NCBI GenBank assembly: GCA_963556195.1
Contig: OY744535.1
Coordinates: forward strand, 90,560,449 to 90,624,448
Source: Sepiola atlantica
Taxonomy: Eukaryota; Mollusca; Cephalopoda; Sepiida; Sepiolidae
Direction: 5' to 3'
Length of the DNA stretch: 64,000 nt
Positions 1-14,066 of the stretch are shown here, one piece after another. The translations under genes and the position numbers were made by a program. Positions within the stretch are counted from its first letter, which is position 1. Each line of letters opens with the position of its first letter. The notes under the pieces were generated by a model, which worked only from the letters and a program-made list of their open reading frames with translations, was not told the origin of the DNA and did not search any database.

Positions 1-582
1 TACCATGTTACCTCTCGATTTTGGATTTGGCTTGTTCGTTTTCTTTTCTTTTAATTATTTTGCAATATGAATAGCCGAGTGAAAGATCAGACTTTTTCCG
101 CCTGATGAGATTTTATTTTCTAATACCTATTGATCGATAACATCGACATGCCAGTGTAAGTGCTTTTTATATATGTCTCTGTATAATGAAAATAAGTATA
201 TATATATATGGATATATATATATATTATATGTATTTATTGTCTAAAGAAGCTTTTAATGATTCATAAAGGAACAAAACTGAAGTTTTATTTCGTAAGGAT
301 ACAACTTAACTTCACATATTGGAGTCTTAGCATATATATAAATCGAATTACCGACGGATAGTTCACTAGTACAAAACAGAACACAGCTATATAATAGTAA
401 GAAATAAACAGAGCACTTTACCCTAAATCTTGAAATAAGAAAAATATTATCATCAGCTGTTTACTATATTACTTTTTCAGAGATTTAAAAAGGAGCAGCT
501 ATTAAATCCATGGCTCCCTATAACCAATTCAGTTATTACTTCACAAAACTAAATAAATAGATAATATTAATAAATAGATACA
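1..582. other. no gene seen; AT-rich DNA
   Basis: I see no supported coding region here. There is an interrupted TA tract near 199-233. The short open frames are AT-rich and not protein-like. Confidence 0.6.
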
Positions 583-584
583 AA

Positions 585-682
<98 letters not shown>
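583..682. repeat. (AAT)n microsatellite, left flank of LINE
   Basis: An almost perfect AAT/TAA trinucleotide run of about 100 bp. It stops exactly where the LINE-like sequence starts (CTCGGAGATGG at about 683). The same trinucleotide resumes at 4389 after the LINE, so this is probably the insertion target. Confidence 0.95.
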
Positions 683-683
<1 letters not shown>

Positions 684-3600
684 CTCGGAGATGGAATTAA
701 CGGAAATTAAACAAAAGATAAATGGCGTGACAGATCGACACACCACTTGACGAAAACTCCCAGGAAGAAGACGGGAAAAACATAAACACAGAAACTGAAG
801 AAGGCGAAGACGACGAAAGTATAGAACTATCTGAGGAAGAAGCAAGAGAAGTGGAAAACATCAAACGATTAATGTCCGAGAACAAAACAAAACTTCCATC
901 CCTAAGGAACGAAGACTGGAAGAAGTTAAAAGTTGAAACAGAGAAAGTAAACAGAGTACTCACGTACATCCCAACAGACACTATCACAGATTTAAACAAC
1001 TTGATATATACGGGGGCAAAATCAATAAGTATGAAACTAAAAAGGGAAAAGAAGATTGACCAAAAGAATGATCAGACGAAATCTAGATGGGAGATCAGAC
1101 TGGAAACCCAGATCACCAAACTTCAAAAGGAAGCTAAAACTGTGACTAGGATGAAGGAGAACAGTAAACGATGGAAGAGCAGAAATCTGAATCGCAAGGA
1201 AAGACTAAATAAGAAACACGAAGAACTAAAACAAAAGATAGCAGCAAAAGAAGGAAGATTGAGACGATACAGATACAAATCGGAACAGTACAAACAGAAC
1301 AGGAACTTTTGAAAACAATGAAAGCCAGTTTTACAAAAACGTAAACGGAGAAAGAACAACAACAGAACAACTGGACCCGACACAAACAAAACATTTCTGG
1401 AGCAAGATATGGGAAAATGCTGAAGATCATAACAAAAATGCTAAATGGCTGAAAGACATGAAAGATAAACTTCTACAAATTGAAGAAGGAACGGAAACAG
1501 AAATTAATGAAGAAACTATTAAGAAAATGGCAAATTGAAAAGCACCTGGTCACGATGGAATACATGCGTACTGGTTAAAAAAATTCACGACCCTACATGA
1601 AAGGCTAGCACAGAAACTGAGAGTATGTATCCATAAAACAGACGTACCAGAGTGGATGACCAAAGGAAGGACAACGCTCATACAAAAAGACGCCAATAAG
1701 GGAACGACCCCAAGCAATTACAGACCAATAACCTGTTTACCGACAATGTAGAAAAACCTAACGGCACAACTTAGAGAGCAAATTAACCATTCCCTGAACA
1801 ATTGTGGACTACTTTCCGAGGAACAAAAAGGATGCCAGAAAGGGAAAAGAGGGACGAATAATCTGTTATACATAGATCAAAAGATCCTGAAAGAAGTTAA
1901 AAGCAAGAAAAAGAACATATCTATGGCATGGATTGCCTACAAGAAAGCCTACGACAGAATCCCCCAAACATGGATAATTGAATGTTTAAAAATGTACAAG
2001 ATACCAAACAGGATTATTAATTTCATCAAGAAAGCAATGGAAACATGGAGATTAGAACTGACAGCTGGAGGACAATACTTGACAGAGATAAAAATACAGA
2101 GAGGCATTTTCCAAGGAGACTCCCTATCACCACTAGTGTTTATCATAGCCATGATGCCACTCAACTACATACTCAGGAAAGGTGATGCCCGATACAAGTT
2201 CACAGGCAGAGAACAACGAATAAACCATCTCATGTACATGGACGACCTGAAGCTATTTGCAAAAAGCAAAAAGGAACTGGAAAAGCTGATAAATACGACC
2301 AGAATCTTCAGTCAGGACATTCAAATGGAATTCGGAATGGAAAAGTGTGCATTGCTAGAGATTAAAAAGGGAAAGTTGGAGACGACTGACGGCATGGAAC
2401 TACCCAACTAAGAGCAGATGAGGGCGCTAGATAAACAAGAGAGCTATACATATTTGGGAGTTTTTGAAGCAGACACAATCAAATCAACAGAAATGAAAGA
2501 GAAAATTGGAAAAAAATACCTGAGAAGAACAAGAAAGATCTTAGAAACAAAATGATATAGCAGAAACCTAATCAAAGGAATAAATACCTGGGCAGTGTCA
2601 CTAATAAGATATTCTGGACCATTCATAAACTGGACTAAAGAAGAACTCTGGCACCTTGATCAGAGGACTAGAAAATTAATGACTATGCACAATGCACTAC
2701 ATCCAAAAGACGATACAGACAGACTCTACGTGAAGAGAAACGAAGGGGGAAGAGGACTGATAAGTATAGAAGACTGTGTGGACGACACTAAAAAGAGCTG
2801 GAGAAATACATAAACCAGAACACAGAAAGGCTGATCACCGCAGCAAGAGATACCGTCCTAACGAACAACGCAGGAAGCATCGAAACTGGACACAAACAGA
2901 TAAGAAAAGACAAATGGGAAGAAAAACAACTACATGGACGCTTCATAAGACTCACAAGAGAAAAAACCAACGCAAATAGCTGGACATGGCTAAGAAAAGG
3001 AAACTTGAACAGAGAAACGGAATCTTTACTGATGGCTGCACAGAACAATGCAATTAGGACAAACTACATTAAAGCTAAAATAGATAAAACCCAGGAAAAC
3101 AATAAATGCAGACTGTGTGGACAAGGAGACGAAACAGTAAATCATATAATAAGTGAATGTAGCAAACTTACTCAAAAAGAATACAAGAACATACATGATT
3201 GTGTTTGGAAAGTAATACGCAGGGAACTGTGTAAACAATTGCATTTCGAATATGCAGACAAATGTTACAAACATAAACCAGAAACAGTACTGGAAAACGA
3301 AAAACACAAAATCCTCTGGGATATGGATATACAAACAGATAAACGCATAAGAGCAAAGAAATCTGATGTTATTATAATAGACAAAAAGGAAAAATCTTTT
3401 AAAATCGTAGACTCCGCCGTTCCAGCAGAACACAGAGTGAAGATCAAAGACACGAAAAAACGAGGTAAATACACAGAACTTGCCAGAGAACTGAAAGGAA
3501 TATGGAGCATGAAGAAAGTTAGTATAATACCAAAAATCGTAGGAGCACTAGGAACAATCCCAAAAAAACTGGAGAAAAGACTGGGAGAAATTGGAATCAA

Positions 3601-4385
3601 AGGGACTATCGAAACCATACAAAGGACGGCAATGATCAAAACAGCTGCAATCTTAAGGAAAATCCTCGAATGCGGAAACTAACACACATAAGCTACAAAG
3701 GCTAACCAGTCACAAGGAATTTACAACGGAGAAAACAAGACCACACGAAGAACACCACAACAAGAGCAAGGAACAGAAACTGCAAGAAACAGCACTTCAT
3801 AATCTCCCCCCCCCCAATAAATTACACCGGCCTCAGCTATCACTACACAGAAATGAACACAGAAACAGAAATTACAAGAAACACTATAAGCTCCTCCCTC
3901 TGACCCACCTATCCCCCCCAAAATAAAATTAAAAAGAATTTTAAAAAAAAATTTTTTTTTAAATAAGGGAAGAGAAAAGGAAAAGAACAAAAAGAAAAAG
4001 AAAAGGAATTGAAAGGAAAAATTGATTTTTTTAAAAACTGGTGCCGGCCTAGGCTGACACCAGACAACGTATTTGTAGAGGGTCGAGGAGGATGAGAAGA
4101 CCGAGGCGGGACAGCACAAACCAGACCTCCACTGGAAAAGTGCAGAGAGTGTTGAGACCTTGGGGAGGCTTGTTGCCACCCAAATCCCAGAGAAGACCAA
4201 TTGTCCTTACCAGCGAGAAATCAATGGTAAGAGACTGTTGCGATACCGTATCATTATTGAAAAGAGGTGAATAACACTGGAAGTCTGGGGAGACTTGTTG
4301 TCACTCGGACCCCAGGAAATACCACTGGTTGTTGTCGGTGAGCAATCACTGACGATGATCTGTGTGAGAACTCCTAGTGAGTACA

Positions 4386-4388
<3 letters not shown>
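683..4388 (+). mobile_element. Dong/R4-like non-LTR retrotransposon, nearly full length, defective
   Basis: About 3.7 kb lies between two (AAT)n tracts. It holds one LINE-type coding region in the plus direction: N-terminal part, reverse transcriptase, CCHC knuckle and restriction-like endonuclease (REL). LINEs with a C-terminal REL domain form the CRE/R2/R4/NeSL group. From general knowledge, Dong of the R4 clade is associated with TAA repeats, which fits the flanks seen here. No APE-type endonuclease is visible at the N-terminus. A 3' UTR of roughly 700 bp (3683-4388) follows and has no poly(A) tail; it runs into AAT repeats. Clade assignment is by motif reading only and would need a tree. 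Confidence 0.8.
851..3682 (+). pseudogene. broken LINE ORF: reverse transcriptase plus CCHC and REL endonuclease
   Basis: The coding region reads in pieces. Bases 851-1312 (frame 2) give a lysine-rich, coiled-coil-like N-terminal part. Around 1314-2813 (frame 0) comes the reverse transcriptase, with AYDR at about 1947, FQGDSLSP, and the catalytic YMDD at 2235-2246. Bases 2790-3682 (frame 2) give the C-terminal part. That part has a CX2CX8HX4C knuckle at about 3107-3160. It is followed by a REL-type nuclease stretch in which an Asp (about 3365) and a second Asp in KIVDSAVP are kept, while the usual Pro before the first Asp is Ser. In-frame stops lie at 1536 (TGA), 1749 (TAG), 2409 (TAA) and about 2553 (TGA), and there are two frameshifts (near 1312 and 2790). 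It cannot encode a working protein. The RT catalytic box and both nuclease acidic residues survive, which suggests moderate age. Confidence 0.88.

Positions 4389-4452
<64 letters not shown>
4389..4452. repeat. (AAT)n microsatellite, right flank of LINE
   Basis: A clean AAT run directly follows the LINE 3' UTR (GTGAGTACAAATAATAAT). Together with 583-682 it brackets the element. It may be target DNA, a 3' tail made during reverse transcription, or both. Confidence 0.95.
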
Positions 4453-4453
<1 letters not shown>

Positions 4454-4540
4454 ACTACTCTTAAGAACTATCTTTTAGTATGGTTGTTCGCATATCAAAT
4501 TGCATAGGTATATGATGCAAACTAATGATAAAATAATGAT

Positions 4541-4557
4541 AATAAAAAGCTTAAGTT

Positions 4558-4614
<57 letters not shown>

Positions 4615-4640
4615 TATAAATGGAACTTCAGCTTTTTATT
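4541..4640. repeat. foldback palindrome centred on (TA)n
   Basis: AATAAAAAGCTTAAGTTCCA on the left is mirrored by TGGAACTTCAGCTTTTTATT on the right, with one mismatch in 20. A TA run fills the middle, so the whole 100 bp can form one hairpin. Confidence 0.8.
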
Positions 4641-4770
4641 ATATATATATATGTGTGTATATATTATATATGTATATATATATATATGTGTGTATATTAT
4701 ATATTTGTGTATATGTGTAAATAAATGTGGAGCGATGTGTGTAATGCATATATATATATATATATATGTA
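4641..4770. repeat. TA/TG-rich simple repeats
   Basis: Several TA tracts are interrupted by TGTGTA. Tyr/Ile-rich open frames on both strands are products of the repeat, not genes. Confidence 0.85.
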
Positions 4771-6642
4771 TACATGTGTGTGCTGAGATGGCGTATGTGG
4801 GTATATGTACTTATATGCAGAGTTCCGATGTTGACTGATAAAAGTATATCTAGAGCATGCCGATTTGAAAATGTTGAAGTATGCATGCACGACTGAAATC
4901 TTCATTACATGATTGCAACAACGCCTTCTGAACAACTGACCTGAAGAAATATATCAGGACACGATATAGATGATATTTTATGAGTTTTCGGTTTTTTGTA
5001 ATTCTTGGATTTGTACAGTTTCACTTCAAGTTATTTATTTTCTTACTTTTTCTTTGATGTGTTTGCTTTGATAGCATCATTTTGAAGATACTTCCTTTGT
5101 TCTATTTGTATTCATCTTCTTTTCTTATCGTTCAACTTCTAAGTTGTTGTCACATCAAGAGTTTTCAAAGGAAACGAATTTAGCGTGACAAGTTCCGAAA
5201 ACAACCATATTCATCTATCCCCACGACGAAGGTACTGACATGATGTTTTGTTTGTTTGCTTAGGCATAGCTCGATAGTTTGTTGACATCTTACTCTCGAT
5301 AGTTTGTTGACATCTTACTCTCGATAGTGTTATATCCTGCAACACATTGTAGTCTTTTCTAGTTAGAGTATCTCTATGATAAAGGGATTATCAAATAGGT
5401 TTTTCTCTATGTAAAAGCATAATTGAAATTATAAATTACAAAATAGAAAAGCGAATTTGTTCGATATATAAAATAAATTCTTATTTCTCTTTTTTATTTC
5501 ATTTTTTCCTTTTATATTTGCATAGAAGAGAGTTCGGGGGAGTATCCGATTAAGTTACACATTTTGTCATCTCTGATTACGTGAGATTTATTGATTCGGT
5601 GTAAAACATTTCTTCCGATGAAGTCTCGATTCCGGAAAATGCAAATTCTTCACATACCTTCATGTAATTTCTATTTATCCATATTAGTTTACCGTATCTG
5701 CATGCTTTTTACTATTTGAATATTTTCTTTTGGCGTTTTATCTATTGAATTTATCAATTAATAAAAAAGATGGGTTAGTTTTATAAATTCAGCGATGTTG
5801 TATGTCAGCTAGTATTAAATATGGAAATAGAGACAGTAAAATTGAAAAAATGTGTGTTTTGTGGTTGCGGAGGGAAGGCGTGATTAAAGCAGGTGCAATT
5901 TTGTCTATATCATATTTTATTATTTCACTGCTTGGCATCGCTTTCTCATTTCATAAATAGGTGATCACACGAGCTTATTCCAGAGCAAAACATAGTTTCG
6001 ATCACATCCAAACATTTCTGACCTCAAACCCCATTTAATACACATAATAAACTAGAGGGCACGTCTAAAAATTATAGAAACGCTTTATATAAAAACGTAC
6101 TTAACGTAAAAAACGAATGTTGATAGGTAAAAGCATAATTGAAACAGTTTTGAGCAAGTAATAAATAAATACACTAATTAAAGTCAATAATTACATGAAA
6201 ATTAAAATAAATGCAAAACAAAGTAAACCACTTAGAACAAATGTATTAAATATTGAAAATAAAAAAACAACACACATCCTAATAAAAATAGCGACGATCG
6301 AAAAGGATTCAAGAAGGAATAGACAACCACCGTTACTCCATACTACACTAAAGAACTCCAATTATATCCGGAAAATAGCTCGAAGACTCGCGAAAATATT
6401 TATTTTTAATTCCATAAAAGAAAACTATGTAGTTATTAATAAAACATCCCTAGATATGGTTTATTATTTGGAGTATTCCGACTACTATTCTCATCTTGAG
6501 ATTTTTTAAAAAGCCTTTCGGTCGAATAGTTGTTCAAATAATGAGAATTATTAGTCCTCATCTAAAAGATTCCGAAACATCTCTCTATCCATCCATCGCT
6601 CTTACACTTTCTCTCTCTACCCCATTCCTTATCCCCCCTGTC

Positions 6643-6646
<4 letters not shown>
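4771..6646. other. no gene seen
   Basis: AT-rich DNA with no convincing open frame. The 104-codon frame at 6195-6509 is Lys/Asn/Ile-rich and typical of chance frames in such sequence. The only structure noted is the short tandem repeat at 5272-5335. Confidence 0.5.
5272..5335. repeat. short 25-bp tandem repeat, about 2.4 copies
   Basis: The phrase starting TCGATAGTTTGTTGACATC repeats perfectly with a 25-bp period, and a third copy is cut off after TCGATAGT. Confidence 0.85.

Positions 6647-6719
<73 letters not shown>
6647..6719. repeat. (TA)n microsatellite
   Basis: A pure alternating TA run of about 73 bp. Confidence 0.97.
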
Positions 6720-6724
<5 letters not shown>

Positions 6725-7740
6725 GCCAATAATGATACGGTTTTGTAAACTCATAAAACATTTGAACAGTAGACTAAAAAAATAGTTTTAATAAAAAGTT
6801 TTTCTGAATTGTGAATGAAATAATTAAGAATAGCTATTCTTATATTCTGAAAATTACACCTTTAAATGTATCTCGAATAATATTACACACTAACATAATA
6901 TGACAAGCTAACGTTGTTTTTGCGTCTGAGTATTCGGCATTTTCCGAATTCAATTTTAAGAATATTCTGCCGCCTTTTTTGTTCGTTTGCCTAAAATGGT
7001 CTAAAATAGTTATGTTTCTTTTCCTCATATTCGAATTTTTCACAACAGCTACATATTTGTGAAACATAGAAGTGTAACTAATACTTGTTTATATATTTTC
7101 TGCCTATTCGATTGAAAAGAAAATGTGATTTAAGTCTTCAGAATATGAGAATTCATCATAAAGTATATATTATTCCACTTGATTTGGTTGTAGCAAAACG
7201 ACAACAAAGGTGTGAAATTGCTATGACAACAACCTAAGTAGTTCGACAAAGTGCACACATTATTATTGCTATATTTAGATTGTGTTACTGTGCCTAATTT
7301 GGGGTGGGGGTAACTATTGATAAGCGGACTGTATTTTTTAGGCGTAAATCTTCTTTCAAACAGTGTAATCTAAAAACAAAATTGGGATAAGTCTGGTATT
7401 TACACGATTTTCATGTTTATATTCTTAAATGATAAAACTTAAAAACAGAGCGTTTATTTTACTAATGGGTCACTGCTTATCAATGCCCGAGCGCCATTCG
7501 TGGATAAGGTTGAACAGCTTGGCAGTTAGACGTTGAACGCTACTAGGGAAAAGACAGGATACTATTTTGAGATGATTAGATTTCTCAAAAGGACGGCTTC
7601 ACAAGTAGTTGTTCACATTAGACTTGAAGACGACAATTCTGTAGTCGGTTGTGAAACAAACTCTTGCTAACTTATTCCACAAATTGGTTGCTTTAGAAAA
7701 TACACTTTGTTTAGAGAAGTACCGCTTGTTGTTTGTTGCA

Positions 7741-7807
7741 GAGAGAGAGAGAGAGAGAGAGAGACAGCGAGAGAGAGACAGCGAGAGAGAGAAAGAGAGA
7801 GAGAGAC
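7741..7807. repeat. (GA)n microsatellite
   Basis: An interrupted GAGA run with occasional CAGC. The Arg/Glu frames (plus) and Ser/Leu frame (minus) reflect the repeat. Confidence 0.95.
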
Positions 7808-9654
7808 AGGAGGGTACTTTGCTTCGGTTGTAGTCAGACTAGTTCTTGTGAATGTTTTACAGAGATTGGAGCTGTGGCGATCACCTACCATGAAACTAAC
7901 GATACAGTAGAGATAGGCTGTAAAGACGAGAAAAGATAACTCCCACTAGATTGCGAAGTCGGTATTATACTCTGTCAAGACAAGAAAATTGCTCCAGGTG
8001 GATATGAAAACTGTACTCCATCTTAGCACAAATTTGGCTCTTATAAAGACTGAGGATGTAATCAAGATTGAGGAAGGTTCTGCAGCGGTAGATTAATCCA
8101 ACTATTTGTCCGGCAACCTTAGCAGAAAATAGTGTAATTCTCACACTTCAGGTCTTGCATGCACGTCCTTAAAGAGTGATTATTGGTTGAGATTCTCACG
8201 CAGTAAGTTTAGGATCTCTTTACAGGCGCGTACATTGATTAGATGGATGTGAGCCAAACATTCGCGGTTAGTGGTTTGTGTTTTACCAAAGAACTGTATT
8301 ATATCTTCTAATTCTTTAAATATTTAGACATTGTGTAGAAAAAATTGTGTAGCAATAACAAAATAAGTGTTAAGTGCTGCCTTTGATATTAAACAATTTA
8401 CCACTTCATTAGATACATCGGTGCATTTCGATAAGAGCATGTGTCAGTCAGGCGAAGTCTCGGTCAGACAACGTTTTCGGTTGAATATCATTTTCATTTT
8501 GATTACGTTTCAAATTGTATATTACATCAGTACATGCGAAGACTAAACATACGTTGTTGTTTTAGTTAATATGTTTGCTTTTGTTGATATTAAAGGAACC
8601 AATGGGATCCCTCCAAGGAACAATAAACATCATTAAAATAAAGATATTAATGAATCGGTCATTATTTAATTCGTAATTATATTATGTATGATTCGTAAAA
8701 CACGTGTTTTGTGAATCATAAATAATATGTTATTACGCAACAACTCTATTTATATGATGCACTAATTATAAAATAATATTCTAATGCAAAAAATATTTGG
8801 GGAGTGTTTTGCAATATTCCTAAGATATTCTTATTAAACTTCTTCCATTTGATTCCTAGATTTTGCAGGTTAAAATGTTCACATTGTTTCGAACAGGACA
8901 TTGTGAAAATTACTAACCCAAAATAGTAATTACTCTTTTTGTATAAATTTTTCCAGATTCTGAGTGTTATTTTTTAGATATTTCCAATAATCAAATTCGT
9001 TATATTCTTGGCTAAAAATCGTAAGAGATCTTCTATAGAAAAACCATTAGTAAACTTTACATGTATGTGTGTTTTTCGCGTCAACGTATGTCTAATAATT
9101 ACTCATTGAATTATTATTTTGCATTAACTATCGATATTATATTCATTGACATTGGCAATATCGTTAAATAAAACTAAATAGTAAACATCATATTAAACAT
9201 AATTTAATTACGTAATTAAATCAACAAAAATCGAAAGTGTTTCTTGACAAACAAGGCAGCCATTTTGATATATTTTCAATAGTGGCAAAAAATGAATTAC
9301 ATTCTGGCTCTTTGAAATTTGATAAGAATTTGGAACCATTTTACTGTTGAATAGTACGTCGTTTCAGGCTTAACATTCTAAGCAAATCCTTAGTCCATAT
9401 TAAAAGATTAGATGTTTTATAAACTATTTACACCAAATAATGTTATAAATATAGTTTAATGTAACATGCACGTAACAAGATTAGCTATAGTTTTATAAAG
9501 ATTGATTCAATTAATAAATTAATGCTTGAACGCTACCTTAATCATTAAAGTTAACTTGCAAAATTCTATTATAAATATTAATAATAATCTAGTAAAAAAG
9601 CAAGTTTCAAAAGAGAAAGCAAAACCATAATAAAAGTTAAAATATTCTCAAACA

Positions 9655-9736
9655 ATGTCGTGTGGATACAGATCATTTAGAGCAGGAAATTCTACTACCA
9701 AGCACACATACAACACGGAGGGGTCAATAACATTAG
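9655..9736 (+). CDS. candidate first coding exon, unidentified
   Basis: An ATG in the context AACAATGTC opens a 27-codon frame beginning MSCGYRSFRAGNSTTK. It ends at a consensus-like splice donor, TTAG followed by GTTTGT. The peptide is mixed in composition, unlike the AT-driven Ile/Lys/Asn frames around it. I found no partner exon in the window and do not recognise the peptide. An ATG followed by a donor can easily arise by chance, so this is a weak call. Confidence 0.2.
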
Positions 9737-12481
9737 GTTTGTATCAGATTTAAATCATTTTCGAAATGAATTTGTGTTCTCTGAAAACAAAATATTTGCA
9801 TTTCAATATTCTAACTGAATCGACGTATTATCAAAACTATTCATGGATGCTGAAACAATATTCTGTAATTTCTATGGCTAGTGTTTTTGTTTTCTTTCGC
9901 TATACAAACGGATATATCTCCATATTTTTATCTATCTCTCTGTATGTCACCGTATATTTCTCCCCCTCTCTACTCGCTCTCCCATTGTTTTGTAAGCTTA
10001 TCTTCTATTACTCATGTACATTTCTCTTTTTATACATTTCATCTAGAAATTAAATGATATTTCCTGTTTTGTTTTTTTAAGAATGCGAAATGAAAGAAAT
10101 CAAATCCATTCTTTTCGTCCAAATCCATTCCCATAACTTATCTTGAAACTAATAAAAAGCAAACAGATCCACTATTATCATCTTTATACTTTCCAAGCAA
10201 TGAGATATTCTCTCTTTATCAATAATACCCTTGTTTTCCTGATCCCATCATTCACGTTTTTCAATTTTCCCTTAGATCTACATATTTATACTTACCTCAG
10301 ATTATTACTCTTACTACAAAAACTTTCATTTCTTTTTTCTGAAAGACAGCATCATTCAGTTTTAATGTTCGTCTTCATATTCAGTCGATACAAAGAAGTA
10401 AATAATCATATCTTTCCTCAGATTACCATTTCGATTTTCCTTTAAATTCGCAAATGCAACGTTTCAATGAAGAACAATTGCTCGTGTATCAAGGTTGAAT
10501 TTTGTTAAAGCAAAATACGTTAAAATGATTAAGAAACTTGTAATATTATAAGTAATACAAAATTACTTATCTTATACATGATATACTTATGCTTCCTTTT
10601 GTTGCTATGGACATAAATTATTTTATTTTCTATGTCGGTCGCAATTATAATCATATGTCTATATATCTATCTTTATTGCTAGTTATCGCCATAATTTAAT
10701 TTGAAATAAATGTCATAAACATTGCAGACGTATCGATTAGAAGTATTTTAATAGCTTCCTGTGAAAAATGCAATCGATATATATATAAAATATTGAGAAA
10801 AAGCTACATGTAAGGGATGTGCACCCAGAAAATGTCACTTTTTATAGCATCACATCTGACTATTTACGGAGAATGTTAAGTAAATACGAAACAGTTAAAG
10901 ATTTGAAATCCACCTTCTTTTCTTTTTTTCACCTTCTTTTTTAAAAAGTTTAACTGTTTTTTAACCTGAACTCTAATCTATTCCTAACCTGAACCCAAAC
11001 ATTCGCATGCTTAGTGCCGTTTCACATATTACTTTTCTTCGGCTTTCAAATTGAAAACGGCTTCGCTAATCTCCGGGACTAACTCGGAATTATCCGTCAA
11101 TACTCGAATTGAAATTTGCTTGGTGCCATTCCTTACAAGTATTGATAAAAATAACGACAGAAAAAACATTAAAGTAATAAACATTGACCTAAATGTTGCC
11201 ATTAACTGAATGTATTACGATAAACTCCGTAAAAATTGACTCAATAAATGTATTAATGAAAAAAAAACATAGACGGGACACTTTAATAAAAAAAAATGTT
11301 TCCTTTTCAGAATAGTGTCGATTTATTAAATGCAAAAATTGTCTCACTTTTCTTCCATACCTTTTCGAACGGTCTTCAGCCGATACATTTTATTTATAAA
11401 TATTTGTGTGGCATTTTTCAATAAAAGAGTAACATCCTACTTGAATTACAAAAAAAAAATCACTCACTAAAATTTGAACAGTTACGTTTGTCAAAAAAAC
11501 ACTTTCATAACATCAATATAAACTACGACGGTGACGAAAGATAGCTACGCTTTCTGTAATGTTCGCAGAGACATTATGAAATATTAGAGTGTGGTTGAAT
11601 AAATAGAGATGAGTGCGTGAACTAGAAATACGAAAGAGATGGGTAGTTGTGCAATTAATAATATGTTACGTTTAATTAGACAATTAAAACAATTATTTTC
11701 AAACATATATCACTCAAAATATGTTTGGTTAGTAAACTATTTTTAAAAATGCAGCCGAGAAGGCGTTTATGAAGTAGTTAAACGTCGAAAAAACAAACCT
11801 GTGCTATTCCAAAAGAATGTTTAAATTTTAAATGTGTACCCAATCTACCTTCAAGTTGTTGTTCTGCCCCTCCAAGCAGAAACCTTGTAAATATTTTCAC
11901 GTCTAATTTACTTGTTACGTGATAGTTGATAAAAACAGAGTTAATGTTTGTTTTTAAGTCTTTTACATAGCTTATTCACTAAACCGTAAAAGTTTAATTT
12001 GCAGTGAAAATACTATATACGCTCACCTCTTAAAAATCTACATTTCCGCTCCGTAAAATCTCACTACTTATCCTATTGGGATGTAAAAAGAGAGCTAATT
12101 CCCCCGCTAACAAGATTATCAAACCCCCTTGTAAACGTTGATATTAAACTCTCTCAATTTCTCTGAAGAGCAACAAACTTGAGATAAAAACTATGCCTCT
12201 CTATTAATTCTGCTGCTGCGTAAGATGTAAAAAACATTGAATTAGGAAAACATAAGCAAAAATAAATTGAAAAACTACAATATAAACGTATTAAAATGTG
12301 TTTTTTTATTGAAGGAAAAAGCAATTACAGGTATTCGCTTATATATCAAAGTAAAGAGATTGAAAGAGGAGAACAAAGTGTGGTTGTGTTCGTTCGACGA
12401 TATATGAAGATTAAGAAGTTGAAAGAACATATGAACTGTATGAGTATGGATTGACTGTACTTTTGGTCATTAAAAAGACCT

Positions 12482-12525
12482 ATTATATATATATATAAAC
12501 CTATATATATATATATATATATATA
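12482..12525. repeat. (TA)n tracts
   Basis: Two short TA runs separated by AACC. Confidence 0.9.
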
Positions 12526-12837
12526 GACAATTGTTTTGTCATCTGTGACTCATCAGTGCCACTAAATATAGCTAGATTCAAAACACGGATCCACATAGAT
12601 GTTCTACCATTTGAGCTATCAAATATGCGACTTGAAATGGAAGAAATTATATCGCACTTTAATATATACTAGTACTGATAACCGAAAATACTCTATTTTT
12701 TACGGTAGAGTATTGATTTTACGCTAAGGGAAACAATCATTTCATCCACTCGAGTGATCCATCCATATGGAAGCGTTGTATATAAAATATAGTTACCCAC
12801 AGAGAGCTATTACGTCATCTACGACGAGATATAAATG

Positions 12838-13732
<895 letters not shown>

Positions 13733-13810
13733 TATATATACATACATATATATATACGAATAGATATATATATTTACAGAAATATATATATATATATATT
13801 ATATATATAT

Positions 13811-14066
13811 AGTAAGTTAATAAAGTATATTTATGGCAATCAAGCTACACAGAGGGTTGCGCATTTCATATCCGAATGGAATCGTCAGGCTAAAATGCGT
13901 GGAGTTAGTTTTTCCGGATGTTATTACCTTACACGTCTAGCTATTTAATCAATCAGATTCTTTGTTGTTCTCTTAGCCAATCGTTGGTATTCTCAAAGAC
14001 AAAGGTTTGCTTAGTTTTACTTCGTATTTCCTATTTCGTATTCTATTGTTATGTTTTCTATAATGT
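13811..14066 (-). mobile_element. PLE 3'-end fragment, copy A
   Basis: The sequence starts immediately after (TA)n with AGTAAGTTA and GGCAATCAAGCTACACAGAG. It matches the 3' end of the PLE fragment at 49239-49580 in the same orientation, and element sense is minus. It contains the hammerhead-like motif at 13836-13898. It carries no coding sequence and meets an inverted copy at about 14066. Confidence 0.75.
13836..13898 (-). ncRNA. hammerhead ribozyme-like motif, type I, diverged copy
   Basis: Read on the minus strand, the 63-nt motif has the core CTGACGA (13888-13882), then a 14-nt stem-II segment, then GAAA (13867-13864). It has a TA cleavage dinucleotide just before GCTTGATTGC. Stem I strands (GCATTTTAGC with GCTTGATTGC) are the same as in the copy at 49266-49328. 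Stem II is weaker here: only about three pairs (TCC/GGA) form, in a shifted register. The core is complete but activity is uncertain. Confidence 0.55.

Larger units (their letters stand above)
6720..12480. other. long stretch without recognised genes
   Basis: About 5.8 kb of AT-rich, mostly unique-looking DNA. It holds a (GA)n run (7741-7807) and one candidate first exon (9655-9736). The frames at 9766-10053 and 10143-10445 are hydrophobic and Leu/Phe/Ser-rich, with no family resemblance that I can see. No repeat larger than a microsatellite was noted. Confidence 0.45.

Noticed and set aside
567..845. Minus-strand poly-Ile frame
   Set aside because: Produced by the (AAT)n repeat.
3721..4200. 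159-codon minus-strand frame in the LINE 3' UTR
   Set aside because: Phe/Ser/Val-rich antisense frame across homopolymer runs, with no motif.
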